From positions 217,982 to 281,981 of the forward strand of contig DATAJS010000023.1 of assembly GCA_036262035.1 (NCBI GenBank): a stretch of DNA of 64,000 nucleotides. Direction: 5' to 3'. The notes under the pieces are model-generated. The model had not been told where the DNA came from, did not search any database, and worked only from the letters and a program-made list of their open reading frames with translations. Source of the stretch: Burkholderiales bacterium (lineage in GTDB: Bacteria; Pseudomonadota; Gammaproteobacteria; Burkholderiales; SG8-41). A program made the position numbers and the translations under genes. Every line of letters starts with the position of its first letter. Position 1 is the stretch's first letter. Shown one piece after another: positions 7,883 to 15,382 of this stretch.

Positions 7883-8550
7883 AGCGGCAAGCGCACCTCG
7901 ACGTGACCATCGTTCACCCGCACCGCGTGCATGGTGAGCGGGTCCTCCGAAACGTTGAGGCAGCGGCCGGTCTGCAGGTCGAACTCGTAATCGTGATACG
8001 GGCACGTGATCACGCCGTTCGCGACTCTTCCGGAATCGATCGGCATGCCCCGGTGAGGACACGCGTTGGTCATGCAGCTCACCGCATCGCCTTGCCGATG
8101 CAGCAGAAAGTTGCGGCCCCAGTGCGTGATCTTGACCACGCCGCCGTCGGGAATGTGCTTGACGGTGCACATCCATATCCAGCTTTCCCGTTCCGGCGGT
8201 TTAGCGAACGAACTGACGAAATGGATGGGCTGGCTCGCAGCGTCCTCGAGCGCACGCTCCACGCGGTGCTCGAGCGGATCCTTCACCAGGCCATGAAGGC
8301 GCAGCACGCCGAAGACCAGCGGATCGCGCACGGCTGCGTCGAGCCGCGCCGCGGCAGCGGGATCTTCTTTCAGGCAGCGGATCAGGCGCCGGAACGCCTC
8401 GGCGTCGAGCGCTTCGATCGACGACTTGATCGCGGCCAGCGTCTGCGCGTGAGATGCATCCCACCCTTCGGCGACGACCTCGAGGCGCGCGATCTCTCCG
8501 GCGAGGCGTTCCAGCGCCTCGCGGGCGGCCTCGATATCGGCGGGTGACAT
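7879..8550 (-). CDS. Rieske [2Fe-2S] protein with helical N-terminal extension
   Basis: A 223-residue protein. Residues 1-100 are mostly helical with no recognised domain. A Rieske domain follows, with cluster ligands C164-P-H166 and C183-P-Y-H186. The sequence CPHRGMP and CPYHDYEFDLQTG is of the ferredoxin/oxygenase type. No mononuclear iron domain follows, so it is not a complete ring-hydroxylating oxygenase subunit; it probably feeds electrons to a partner or forms a small redox unit. It heads an operon with a 57-residue protein and an SDR. Confidence 0.9.
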   Translation of the reverse strand: MSPADIEAAREALERLAGEIARLEVVAEGWDASHAQTLAAIKSSIEALDAEAFRRLIRCLKEDPAAAARLDAAVRDPLVFGVLRLHGLVKDPLEHRVERALEDAASQPIHFVSSFAKPPERESWIWMCTVKHIPDGGVVKITHWGRNFLLHRQGDAVSCMTNACPHRGMPIDSGRVANGVITCPYHDYEFDLQTGRCLNVSEDPLTMHAVRVNDGHVEVRLPL

Positions 8551-8572
8551 GGTCAGCGGAAGGCCGCGCGAA

Positions 8573-8659
8573 TCACTGGAACTTGAAGTCTCTGAACAGA
8601 TACGACGTCACCGCACCGCCGATCACGCTGGCGACGGCGACGCCGGCCACGGGCGTCAA
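8573..8659 (-). pseudogene. short C-terminal remnant ahead of the Rieske gene
   Basis: On the minus strand a frame bounded upstream by a TAA reads LTPVAGVAVASVIGGAVTSY and then LFRDFKFQ before a TGA at 8573-8575, 22 bp before the Rieske start. The alanine/valine-rich hydrophobic stretch followed by a charged end looks like the last transmembrane segment of a membrane protein whose 5' part has been lost. It could also be a TTG-started small membrane peptide. Evidence is limited to composition and position. Confidence 0.3.
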
Positions 8660-8740
8660 CAGTTAGCTGAAGGCCGGATCATATCAGCGCAACGGCTTAC
8701 ATGGCCGAGCCGCGATGCAGTGGCTCCGGCGCGGCTCCGG

Positions 8741-9445
8741 TCAGAACCTGTACCCGACGGTCAGCCCGAATATGCCCGGATCCGCCTTGACGTCGATGGT
8801 GCGGATGATGTTGCCGAACCCCGGCGTGGCCGTGGTGACCGTGGCCGTCGTGCGGATCTGGTACCGCGAGTAGGAGGCATCGACGAACCAGTCCTTGTTG
8901 AGCGGGACGCTGACGCCGACCTTCGCGATATAGCCCCAGGAGCTTTTCATTTCGGCCGTGCTGGAGGTTCCGCCGAAAGCAGCGGTGAAATTGTCGCCGA
9001 CCTGCTCGTCGGTATAGGTCGTGTAGTTCACTCCGGCGGCCAGGTAGGGCCGCGAGCCCCAGGGGCCGTCGAAGGTGTATTGACCGAGCACGCCGGGGAA
9101 CCAGGCACGGACCTTCCCCACCTGGCCCAGCGGGGCTGCGACGCCTGCGCCCATGAGCTTGATCGTGGGCGGCGCTCCCCCCTGGACCACGAGGGACCAC
9201 GGGCCGTAAATATGCCGCTCATAAACCAGGGCCAGGGTAGAGGCGTTCTTCAGGTCGGCCTGTACGCCCGGCGGGGTGGTCCCTGGCGGGCCCTTGAGGT
9301 CTGCGGACTTGGTGTTGAAATCGATGTAGGCATAGCCGATCTGGATCGAGTTCTCTTTGTCGGCGGCCTGGGCGTCGCCCATGACGCCGGCGAGGCCGAG
9401 GGCGATGCAGAGTCCGAGACCACCGGTGACGTGAGCAGGGCGCAT
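8741..9445 (-). CDS. OmpW/AlkL-family outer-membrane beta-barrel
   Basis: A 234-residue protein with a signal peptide cleaved near residue 27 (DAQA). The mature part has alternating hydrophobic strands, including IQIGYAYIDF near the N-terminus and RPYLAAGVNYTTY and PLNKDWFVDASYSRYQI later. It ends in the terminal phenylalanine FGLTVGYRF needed for Bam recognition. The layout matches the eight-stranded OmpW family, which moves small hydrophobic compounds across the outer membrane. The insertion PPGTTPPGV near residue 55 is a longer extracellular loop than usual. It is transcribed away from the signalling cluster to its right. Confidence 0.88.
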   Translation of the reverse strand: MRPAHVTGGLGLCIALGLAGVMGDAQAADKENSIQIGYAYIDFNTKSADLKGPPGTTPPGVQADLKNASTLALVYERHIYGPWSLVVQGGAPPTIKLMGAGVAAPLGQVGKVRAWFPGVLGQYTFDGPWGSRPYLAAGVNYTTYTDEQVGDNFTAAFGGTSSTAEMKSSWGYIAKVGVSVPLNKDWFVDASYSRYQIRTTATVTTATPGFGNIIRTIDVKADPGIFGLTVGYRF

Positions 9446-9775
9446 TTCTTTTCTCCGAAGTTTGCGTTCGCTGCATCAACGGCCCCCCCGGGCGATTCTT
9501 GAGAGATTCTTTACCTGCGAACCCATTTCGGGCGCGACAGCCGTGCCTGCAGGGCCCGAATTTCGCTGCCGAACGACGGCGTCGTGGTGATGTGGCCCTG
9601 CTACCTGGGTGCAGTCCTCCTTCAAGCGGCGATAGCGCGCGCTCAAGATTTGGCCGGGACCTGCCGTAGTAGCGCGTGCTTGCCATCAGCAGCTTCACCA
9701 GATGATTCGCCGTGCCGTCCCTGACTCTTCATTCGCGCTTGCATGTTCAATGGTTTGCCTGCCTGGAGCCGGCGA
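9446..9775 (+). other. 330-bp divergent intergenic region
   Basis: This lies between the OmpW-like gene (leftward) and the first response regulator (rightward) and must hold both promoters. No convincing ORF is seen. The segment around 9644-9671 (AGATTTGGCCGGGACC and following) resembles 12018-12045 upstream of the second response regulator copy, so part of the control region seems to have been duplicated with the gene. Confidence 0.5.
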
Positions 9776-10162
9776 ATGCCTAAGATCCTGTTGATTGAGG
9801 ACAACCCGATAAACAGCACCATGTTGCGCCGGCGGCTCGAGCGCAAAGGGTTCGAGGTGTATCTGGCCGTCGACGGTCCGGACGGGATCGCGGCGGCCCG
9901 CGCCCAAAGCCCGGATCTCATCCTGATGGATATCAGTTTGGGTCTCGGAAAGATGGACGGCTGGGAAGCCACGCAGAAGATCAAGGCCGACCCGGCTACG
10001 GCCGGCATTCCGATCATGGCGCTGACGGCGCACGCGATGGAAAGCGACCGGCTGAAGTCCGTCGAGGTCGGCTGCTCCGATTTCGATACCAAGCCGGTCG
10101 ACTTCAACCGGCTGCTCACCAAGATCAGCGCGCTGCTGGAGGGCGCACAGCGTGTCGCATAA
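9776..10162 (+). CDS. single-domain response regulator (copy 1)
   Basis: A 128-residue stand-alone receiver starting MPKILLIEDN. Acidic residues Glu8/Asp9, phospho-acceptor Asp52 (LILMDIS), the Thr in MALTAHAM and Lys in DTKPVD are all present. There is no output domain. It is nearly identical to the protein at 12118-12507, with long runs of identical bases around 9956-10024. Its 3' end overlaps the GTG start of the REC-GGDEF-EAL gene by 11 bp, so the two are coupled. Single-domain receivers of this kind shuttle phosphate between kinases and output proteins. Confidence 0.92.
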   Translation: MPKILLIEDNPINSTMLRRRLERKGFEVYLAVDGPDGIAAARAQSPDLILMDISLGLGKMDGWEATQKIKADPATAGIPIMALTAHAMESDRLKSVEVGCSDFDTKPVDFNRLLTKISALLEGAQRVA

Positions 10163-11975
10163 CCCGCGTCTTCTCGTCGTCGACGATATCGCCGACAACC
10201 GGACCATCCTCTCGCGTCGTCTCGTACGGCGCGGTTTCGAGGTGGTCGAGGCCGACGGCGGGCGCGCAGCCCTGGAGCTGATCGCGCAGCAACCGTTCGA
10301 CCTGGTGTTGCTCGACATCACCATGCCCGACCTGGACGGCCTCTCGGTTCTGAAGACCATTCGTGAGAAGCATTCGCCGTCCGCCCTGCCCGTCATCATG
10401 GTGACGGCAAACGGGGAGAGCGCCGACACCGTGGCGGCTCTGACGCTGGGCGCGAACGACTACGTGACGAAGCCGGTCGACTTTCCGGTCGCACTCGCCC
10501 GCATCGAGGCGCAGGTCGCACGCAAGCGCGCGGAGGAAGCGCTGCGGCTGACGAACCAGCAACTGGAGCATCGGATCGACAGCCGGACGGCCGAGCTCTC
10601 GCAGCTGAATGAGAAGCTCGCAAGCGAGATCGTTGAGCGCCGGCGTTCGGAAGCCCGGATGGAGCATATGGCGCATCACGATGCGCTGACCGGCCTTGCG
10701 AATCGCGTCCTGTTTCAGGACCGTCTGGGCCAGGCGTTGTCCGAGGCCGAGGCAAGCGGCGAAGCGGTCGCCGTGCTCTGCCTCGATCTCGATCGCTTCA
10801 AGGAAGTCAACGACACGTTCGGGCATCCTGCCGGGGACAAGCTGCTGCGATCCGTCGCCCAAAGGCTGCTGACGGCGGTTCGCGCCGAGGATACCGTCGC
10901 GCGGCTCAGCGGCGACGAATTCGCGATCATCCAGCCCGGACCCGCCTCGCCGGAGGCTACTGCGGCCCTCGGGCAGCGCGTGCTGGAGCTGTTCCAGAAG
11001 CCCTTTGAGCTGGACACCGATGTGCTTCGCAGCGGGGTCAGCATCGGCGCTGCGCTGTTCCCCCACGATGCGACGACCGCGAATGATCTGCTGAAGGGGG
11101 CGGATATCGCGCTCTACCACGCGAAATCGGAAGGTCGCGGGATATATCACCGCTTCGAAGCCGAAATGAGCGCGGCGCTCGAGGCGCGACGCGGATTCGA
11201 GCAGGACCTGCGGCAGGCGCTCGAACGCGATGAATTCGAGCTGCACTACCAGCCGCTGATCGACCTCGAAACCCACTCCGTCCTCGGCTGCGAAGCGCTC
11301 ATCCGCTGGCGTCACCCGGTGCGCGGCTACGTTTCGCCCGCGGACTTCATCCCGATCGCGGAAAGCAACGGCTTGATCGTCGACATCGGCGCATGGGTGT
11401 TGCGGACCGCTTGCGCCGAAGCGGCGCGCTGGCCCGCCCCGACGAAGATCGCCGTCAATCTCTCCCCGGTCCAGTTCGCCAGGCCGGGATTGGTGGACGT
11501 GGTTGTGGACGCGCTGTCTGCGGCCGGTCTGGACGCGGCGCGCCTGGAGCTCGAAATCACCGAGTCGCTGCTGCTCGGCAACAGCGAGCTGGTGCTTCGC
11601 GCGCTGCGAGATTTGAAGAAGCTGGGTATCGAGATCTCGATGGACGATTTCGGCACCGGGTATTCGTCGCTCGGCTATCTGCGCCAATTTCCGTTCGACA
11701 AGATCAAGGTCGACCGCTCCTTCGTCAGCAGCCTGGCCGCAAGCACTGAATCGGTCGCCATCGTGCGCGCCATCGTGGGGTTGGCGAGTGGCCTGGGGAT
11801 GACCACGCTCGCCGAGGGGGTCGAAACCGTCGAGCAACTCGACAGCCTGGTGGCCGAGGGCTGCGAGCAGGGTCAGGGCTTCTACTTCAGTCGCCCCCTC
11901 CGGGCAGCTGAAATCAGGGCCCTGCTCGGCGACCCACGCTGGCTGCCGGCGCACGCCCAGGCTGCTGCGGCTTAA
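10152..11975 (+). CDS. receiver-GGDEF-EAL bifunctional c-di-GMP enzyme
   Basis: A 607-residue protein from a GTG start. Receiver: residues 1-125, with Asp55 as phosphorylation site (LLDITMP) and Lys107. A coiled coil of about 125-170 follows, then GGDEF (172-335) with the signature S-G-D-E-F at 253-257 and EAL (350-595) with E-A-L at 381-383, NLSPVQF, ELEITES and DDFGTGYSS. Ser for the first Gly of GGDEF is tolerated in active cyclases, and the EAL metal residues look intact. It may therefore make and break c-di-GMP, switched by phosphorylation. Position suggests control by the kinases at 13967 and 15375 through the small receivers. Confidence 0.93.
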   Translation: MSHNPRLLVVDDIADNRTILSRRLVRRGFEVVEADGGRAALELIAQQPFDLVLLDITMPDLDGLSVLKTIREKHSPSALPVIMVTANGESADTVAALTLGANDYVTKPVDFPVALARIEAQVARKRAEEALRLTNQQLEHRIDSRTAELSQLNEKLASEIVERRRSEARMEHMAHHDALTGLANRVLFQDRLGQALSEAEASGEAVAVLCLDLDRFKEVNDTFGHPAGDKLLRSVAQRLLTAVRAEDTVARLSGDEFAIIQPGPASPEATAALGQRVLELFQKPFELDTDVLRSGVSIGAALFPHDATTANDLLKGADIALYHAKSEGRGIYHRFEAEMSAALEARRGFEQDLRQALERDEFELHYQPLIDLETHSVLGCEALIRWRHPVRGYVSPADFIPIAESNGLIVDIGAWVLRTACAEAARWPAPTKIAVNLSPVQFARPGLVDVVVDALSAAGLDAARLELEITESLLLGNSELVLRALRDLKKLGIEISMDDFGTGYSSLGYLRQFPFDKIKVDRSFVSSLAASTESVAIVRAIVGLASGLGMTTLAEGVETVEQLDSLVAEGCEQGQGFYFSRPLRAAEIRALLGDPRWLPAHAQAAAA

Positions 11976-12117
11976 GGCGCGGACCACGGCTGCGAAGCCG
12001 GCGACAACGCGCCGCGCTAAAGATTGTTCCGGGACCGCCGTTGTAGGCCTGTCCACGCGATGCCGGTGCATGCGAACACGGCCGGTGCGCCACCTTTGCC
12101 CGTCTTGGAGTCGACGA

Positions 12118-12507
12118 ATGCCCAGGATCTTACTGATTGAAGACAACGAGATGAATCGCGACATGTTGAGCCGGCGACTCGAGCGCAAGGGGTTCCAGGT
12201 GTGCCTGGCCAGCGACGGTCCGGCCGGGATCGCGGCCGCCGCCGCCGAAAACCCGGATCTCATCCTGATGGATGTCAGTCTGGGTCTCGGCAAGATGGAC
12301 GGCTGGGAAGCCACGCAGAAGATCAAGGCCGACCCGGCTACGGCCGGCATTCCGATCATGGCGCTGACAGCGCACGCGATGGCGACCGACCGGTTGAAGG
12401 CCGTCGAGGTCGGCTGCGCCGATTTCGATACCAAGCCGGTCGACCTCAACCGGCTGCTCACGAAGATCAACGCGCTGCTGGAGCACGCAGGTCGCGTCGT
12501 CCCATAG
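12118..12507 (+). CDS. single-domain response regulator (copy 2)
   Basis: A 129-residue stand-alone receiver (MPRILLIEDN, Asp52 in LILMDVS, MALTAHAM, DTKPVD), almost the same as the protein at 9776-10162. Differences cluster in helices 1 and 2 and at the C-terminus (KINALLEHAG against KISALLEGAQ), the surface that usually sets kinase partner choice. The stretch GLGKMDGWEATQKIKADPAT is identical in both. It sits 44 bp ahead of the alpha-oxoamine synthase and probably starts that operon or is its penultimate upstream member. Confidence 0.92.
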   Translation: MPRILLIEDNEMNRDMLSRRLERKGFQVCLASDGPAGIAAAAAENPDLILMDVSLGLGKMDGWEATQKIKADPATAGIPIMALTAHAMATDRLKAVEVGCADFDTKPVDLNRLLTKINALLEHAGRVVP

Positions 12508-12551
12508 CCCGCGTCTTATCTACCCGCTCAATTTCATTTACCGAGAAAGCA

Positions 12552-13937
12552 ATGTCACTCTTAAACGTCGTTCCTGATCCCATCGAAGCGCTCACCGGCA
12601 GCATGCGCGATTTCCGCGAGCTGCGCGGGCGCGACCTGACCGGCCGCGTCGAGCAGTTCTATCGCTGGCAGGATCTGCGCCGGCAGCATGGCCTGTGGCC
12701 TTATTCGAAGTCGACGGAGCAGGCGCCGCTCGCCGTCTGCGCCGCCAAGGACGACGCCGGCGTGAGCTTCCAGGGCGTCAACTTTTCGTCGCAGGACTAT
12801 CTCGGCCTGTCCTCCGACCCGGAGATCAAGGAGACGGCGAAGGCCGTCATCGAAGAGTACGGCGTCCACAGCGCCGGCTCCTCGGCGCTTTCGGGGAATA
12901 CCAAGTATTCGCTCAAGCTCGAAGAGACGATCTCGCAGTTTCTGCAGCTCGACCACACCGTGCTCTACCCGACCGGCTGGGCCGCCGGCTACGGCGTGAT
13001 CAAGGCGCTGGTCGGCCCCAACGACCACGTCGTGATGGACGGCCTCGCGCACGCCTGCCTGCAGGAAGGCGCGGGCTCGGCGACCCGGAACGTCCGCCTG
13101 CACGGCCACCTCAACCTCGAATCGGCGCGCCGCCACCTGAAGAAGATCCGCGCCAAGGACACCGAGAACGGGATCCTCGTCGTCACCGAGAGCCTGTTCT
13201 CGATGGACTCCGACACGCCCGACCTCGTAGCGCTGCAGCAGCTGTGCCGCGAGTACGACGCGACGCTGATGGTCGACGTCGCGCACGACCTCGGCAATAT
13301 CGGCGAGGACGGCCGCGGATTCATCGGCGTGCAGAACATGCTCGGCAAGGTCGACATCGTGATGGGCAGCTTCTCGAAGACTTTCGCGTCGAACGGCGGC
13401 TTCGTGTCGACCAAGTCCGCGGCGGTGAAGCAGTACCTGAAGTTCTACGGCTGCTCGAACACCTTCTCGAACGCGCTGTCGCCGGTCCAGGCGGCCACGG
13501 TGGCGAAGGCCTTCGAGATCATCCAATCGGACCGCGGCCTCGCGCTGCGCCGCCAGATGATGGACACCGTCATGAAGCTCCGCGCGGGCTTCGATCAGGC
13601 CGGCCTGCAGCTCATCGGCAACCCGTCGGCGATCGTTCCCGTGGTCGTCGGCGACGAGGCGCTGGCCCGGCGCGTGAGCCGCCGCCTTCCGGCACTCGGC
13701 GTGGTCGCGAACCTGGTCGAGTTCCCCGCGGTGGCCAAGGGCAACGCGCGCTTCCGCTTCCAGGTGATGCCCAGCCACACCGACCAGAACATCGCCGACG
13801 TGGTCGAGCGCTTCTGCGTCGCGGTCGACGCGGCAAAGTCGGAATACGAGCGGCACCTGGTCTCCACCGGCCAGGACCGGCGCCGGCAGTCGTGGGCGCC
13901 GAGCCAGGCCGAGCCTCGCCTGGCCGCTAAGGGCTGA
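12552..13937 (+). CDS. alpha-oxoamine synthase-family PLP enzyme (candidate autoinducer synthase, CqsA/LqsA-like)
   Basis: A 461-residue fold-type I PLP enzyme of the alpha-oxoamine synthase group. Landmarks: FSSQDYLGLS (78-87), GSSALSGNT (109-117), DGLAHACLQEGA with His167 to stack on PLP, TESLFSMDSD (212-221), D242-V-A-H245 (for D-E-A-H), and the Schiff-base lysine Lys276 in GSFSKTFASNGG. The family joins an acyl-CoA to an amino acid: biotin and heme precursors, sphingoid bases, or the CqsA/LqsA ketone signals. No biotin, heme or sphingolipid gene is near; instead two six-TM kinases follow 29 bp later. That context argues for a signal synthase. The N-terminal 60 residues and the Arg-rich tail are extra to the core. 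Confidence 0.85.
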   Translation: MSLLNVVPDPIEALTGSMRDFRELRGRDLTGRVEQFYRWQDLRRQHGLWPYSKSTEQAPLAVCAAKDDAGVSFQGVNFSSQDYLGLSSDPEIKETAKAVIEEYGVHSAGSSALSGNTKYSLKLEETISQFLQLDHTVLYPTGWAAGYGVIKALVGPNDHVVMDGLAHACLQEGAGSATRNVRLHGHLNLESARRHLKKIRAKDTENGILVVTESLFSMDSDTPDLVALQQLCREYDATLMVDVAHDLGNIGEDGRGFIGVQNMLGKVDIVMGSFSKTFASNGGFVSTKSAAVKQYLKFYGCSNTFSNALSPVQAATVAKAFEIIQSDRGLALRRQMMDTVMKLRAGFDQAGLQLIGNPSAIVPVVVGDEALARRVSRRLPALGVVANLVEFPAVAKGNARFRFQVMPSHTDQNIADVVERFCVAVDAAKSEYERHLVSTGQDRRRQSWAPSQAEPRLAAKG

Positions 13938-13966
13938 TCCGGCCGCGAGACCGCGAGGGCGAAACG

Positions 13967-15382
13967 ATGCTGAACGAGCACATCCTCAGGGCGATCGACT
14001 GGTTCGTCCCGGCGCAACTGCGCACCGACACGGGCTCGTTCTGGCGGGCGCGGATCTTCGCGATCAGCCACCTGCTCAGCCCGTGCTTCGCGGTCCCCAT
14101 CGTCGTCTTTCTCTTCCGCGCGGATCCGCAGCCCGGCGTTCCGTTCTGGATCATCTGCGCCGCGGCCTCGTCGTTCCTGTTCCTGCCTTTCGGCGTGAAG
14201 GCGACGAAGCAGCTGCGCTGGGCGGCCGTATCCTCGGTCTGCACGCTGACCTTCCTCAGCGTCTTCGGCTCGTTCTTCTACGGCGGGGTCAGCTCGCCGT
14301 TCCTGCCGTGGTTCCTGACCGCGCTACTGCTCGGCTTCTTCTACCTGGGCGACCGACCGCTGCTCGTGCTCGGGCTGTTCGCCGTCAACCTGCTGGGCCT
14401 GGGCATCGCGCACGAGATCAACGGCTTCTTCCCCGAGCTGGTGCCGGTGGCGGCGCTCTCGAACGTCGGCGTGATCTCGGTGTGCGCCGCGACGTTGTAC
14501 ACGTCGATGATGGCGATCTACTACGCCAGCGTCGTGACGGCCCAGTCCGCGCTGCGGCGCGAGGCCGAGCGGCATCTCGTGACGGCCGCAAAGATGCGCA
14601 AGGCGAAAGAGGAGGCCGAGCGGTCGAACGAGGCCAAATCGGTGTTCCTCGCGAAGATGAACCATCTGATGCGAACGCCGCTGAACGCCGTCATCGGTTA
14701 CAGCGAGATCCTCCGGGAAGACGCCGAAGCGCTGAACAACGAATCGCAGATGCGCGACCTGGAACGGATCAACAGCGCAGGACGCCATCTCCTCGCGCTC
14801 GTCACCGACGTGCTGGACGTAGGCAAGATCGCATCGAACGACGTCGAGCTGGTCCTGCGCCCGGTCGACCTCGCGGGCCTCGTCGACGACGTGGCGTCGA
14901 CCTGCCGGAGCCTGGTGACGGTCAATCGAAACGAATTCATCGTCGACAAGGGCGATGATCTCGGCACCGTCTTCACCGACGAAACGCGGCTGCGGCAGAT
15001 CGTATTCAATCTGCTCAGCAACGCCGGGAAGTTCACCAGCAAAGGCGTCGTTACACTGGGCGTAAGCCGAGCGGCGGACACGTTCGTGATCTCGGTGAAG
15101 GACACCGGCATCGGGATATCGCGGGACAACATCGAGAAGCTCTTCACCGACTTCAGCCAGGCCGACGCTTCGACGTCGACGAAGTACGGCGGGACCGGCC
15201 TCGGGCTCGCGCTGAGCCGCAGCCTCTGCCACCTGATGGGCGGCGAAATCAGCGTCGAAAGCGACGTGGGACGCGGTTCGACCTTCACGGTCCGCCTTCC
15301 GGTCGAGGCGCGGCCGAAATCGGCTGCCGCGGCCGCTCCGATGCCCTCGCCCATCGAAGAAACGGAGGCTCTCGGTGCTTAG
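13967..15382 (+). CDS. six-TM membrane histidine kinase 1 (CqsS/LqsS-like), degenerate H-box
   Basis: A 471-residue kinase. Residues 30-190 form about six transmembrane helices without a large periplasmic domain, with the motif YGGVSSPFLPW (105-115). A linker coiled coil is at 190-225. The H-box is FLAKMNHLMRTPLN: the phospho-acceptor His233 is kept, but the usual following Glu is Leu and the preceding Ser is Asn. The ATPase domain is complete: NLLSNAGKF, DTGIGI (379-384), GGTGLGL (408-414). The arrangement matches ketone-sensing quorum kinases, though no receiver domain is attached. It overlaps the next kinase gene by 8 bp. Confidence 0.85.
   Translation: MLNEHILRAIDWFVPAQLRTDTGSFWRARIFAISHLLSPCFAVPIVVFLFRADPQPGVPFWIICAAASSFLFLPFGVKATKQLRWAAVSSVCTLTFLSVFGSFFYGGVSSPFLPWFLTALLLGFFYLGDRPLLVLGLFAVNLLGLGIAHEINGFFPELVPVAALSNVGVISVCAATLYTSMMAIYYASVVTAQSALRREAERHLVTAAKMRKAKEEAERSNEAKSVFLAKMNHLMRTPLNAVIGYSEILREDAEALNNESQMRDLERINSAGRHLLALVTDVLDVGKIASNDVELVLRPVDLAGLVDDVASTCRSLVTVNRNEFIVDKGDDLGTVFTDETRLRQIVFNLLSNAGKFTSKGVVTLGVSRAADTFVISVKDTGIGISRDNIEKLFTDFSQADASTSTKYGGTGLGLALSRSLCHLMGGEISVESDVGRGSTFTVRLPVEARPKSAAAAAPMPSPIEETEALGA

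Larger units (their letters stand above)
9776..12482 (+). repeat. direct duplication of a response-regulator gene
   Basis: 9776-10140 and 12118-12482 are near-identical direct copies flanking the REC-GGDEF-EAL gene. The longest identical run covers the region encoding GWEATQKIKADPATAGIPIM. Similarity extends weakly upstream (9644-9671 against 12018-12045). Confidence 0.85.

Noticed and set aside
7879..8550. Large subunit of a ring-hydroxylating dioxygenase.
   Set aside because: Only the Rieske domain is present; the mononuclear iron domain is missing and the N-terminus is an unrelated helical region.
10125..12470. A 781-codon minus-strand frame opposite the REC-GGDEF-EAL gene.
   Set aside because: It is an antisense shadow of a gene with intact catalytic motifs.
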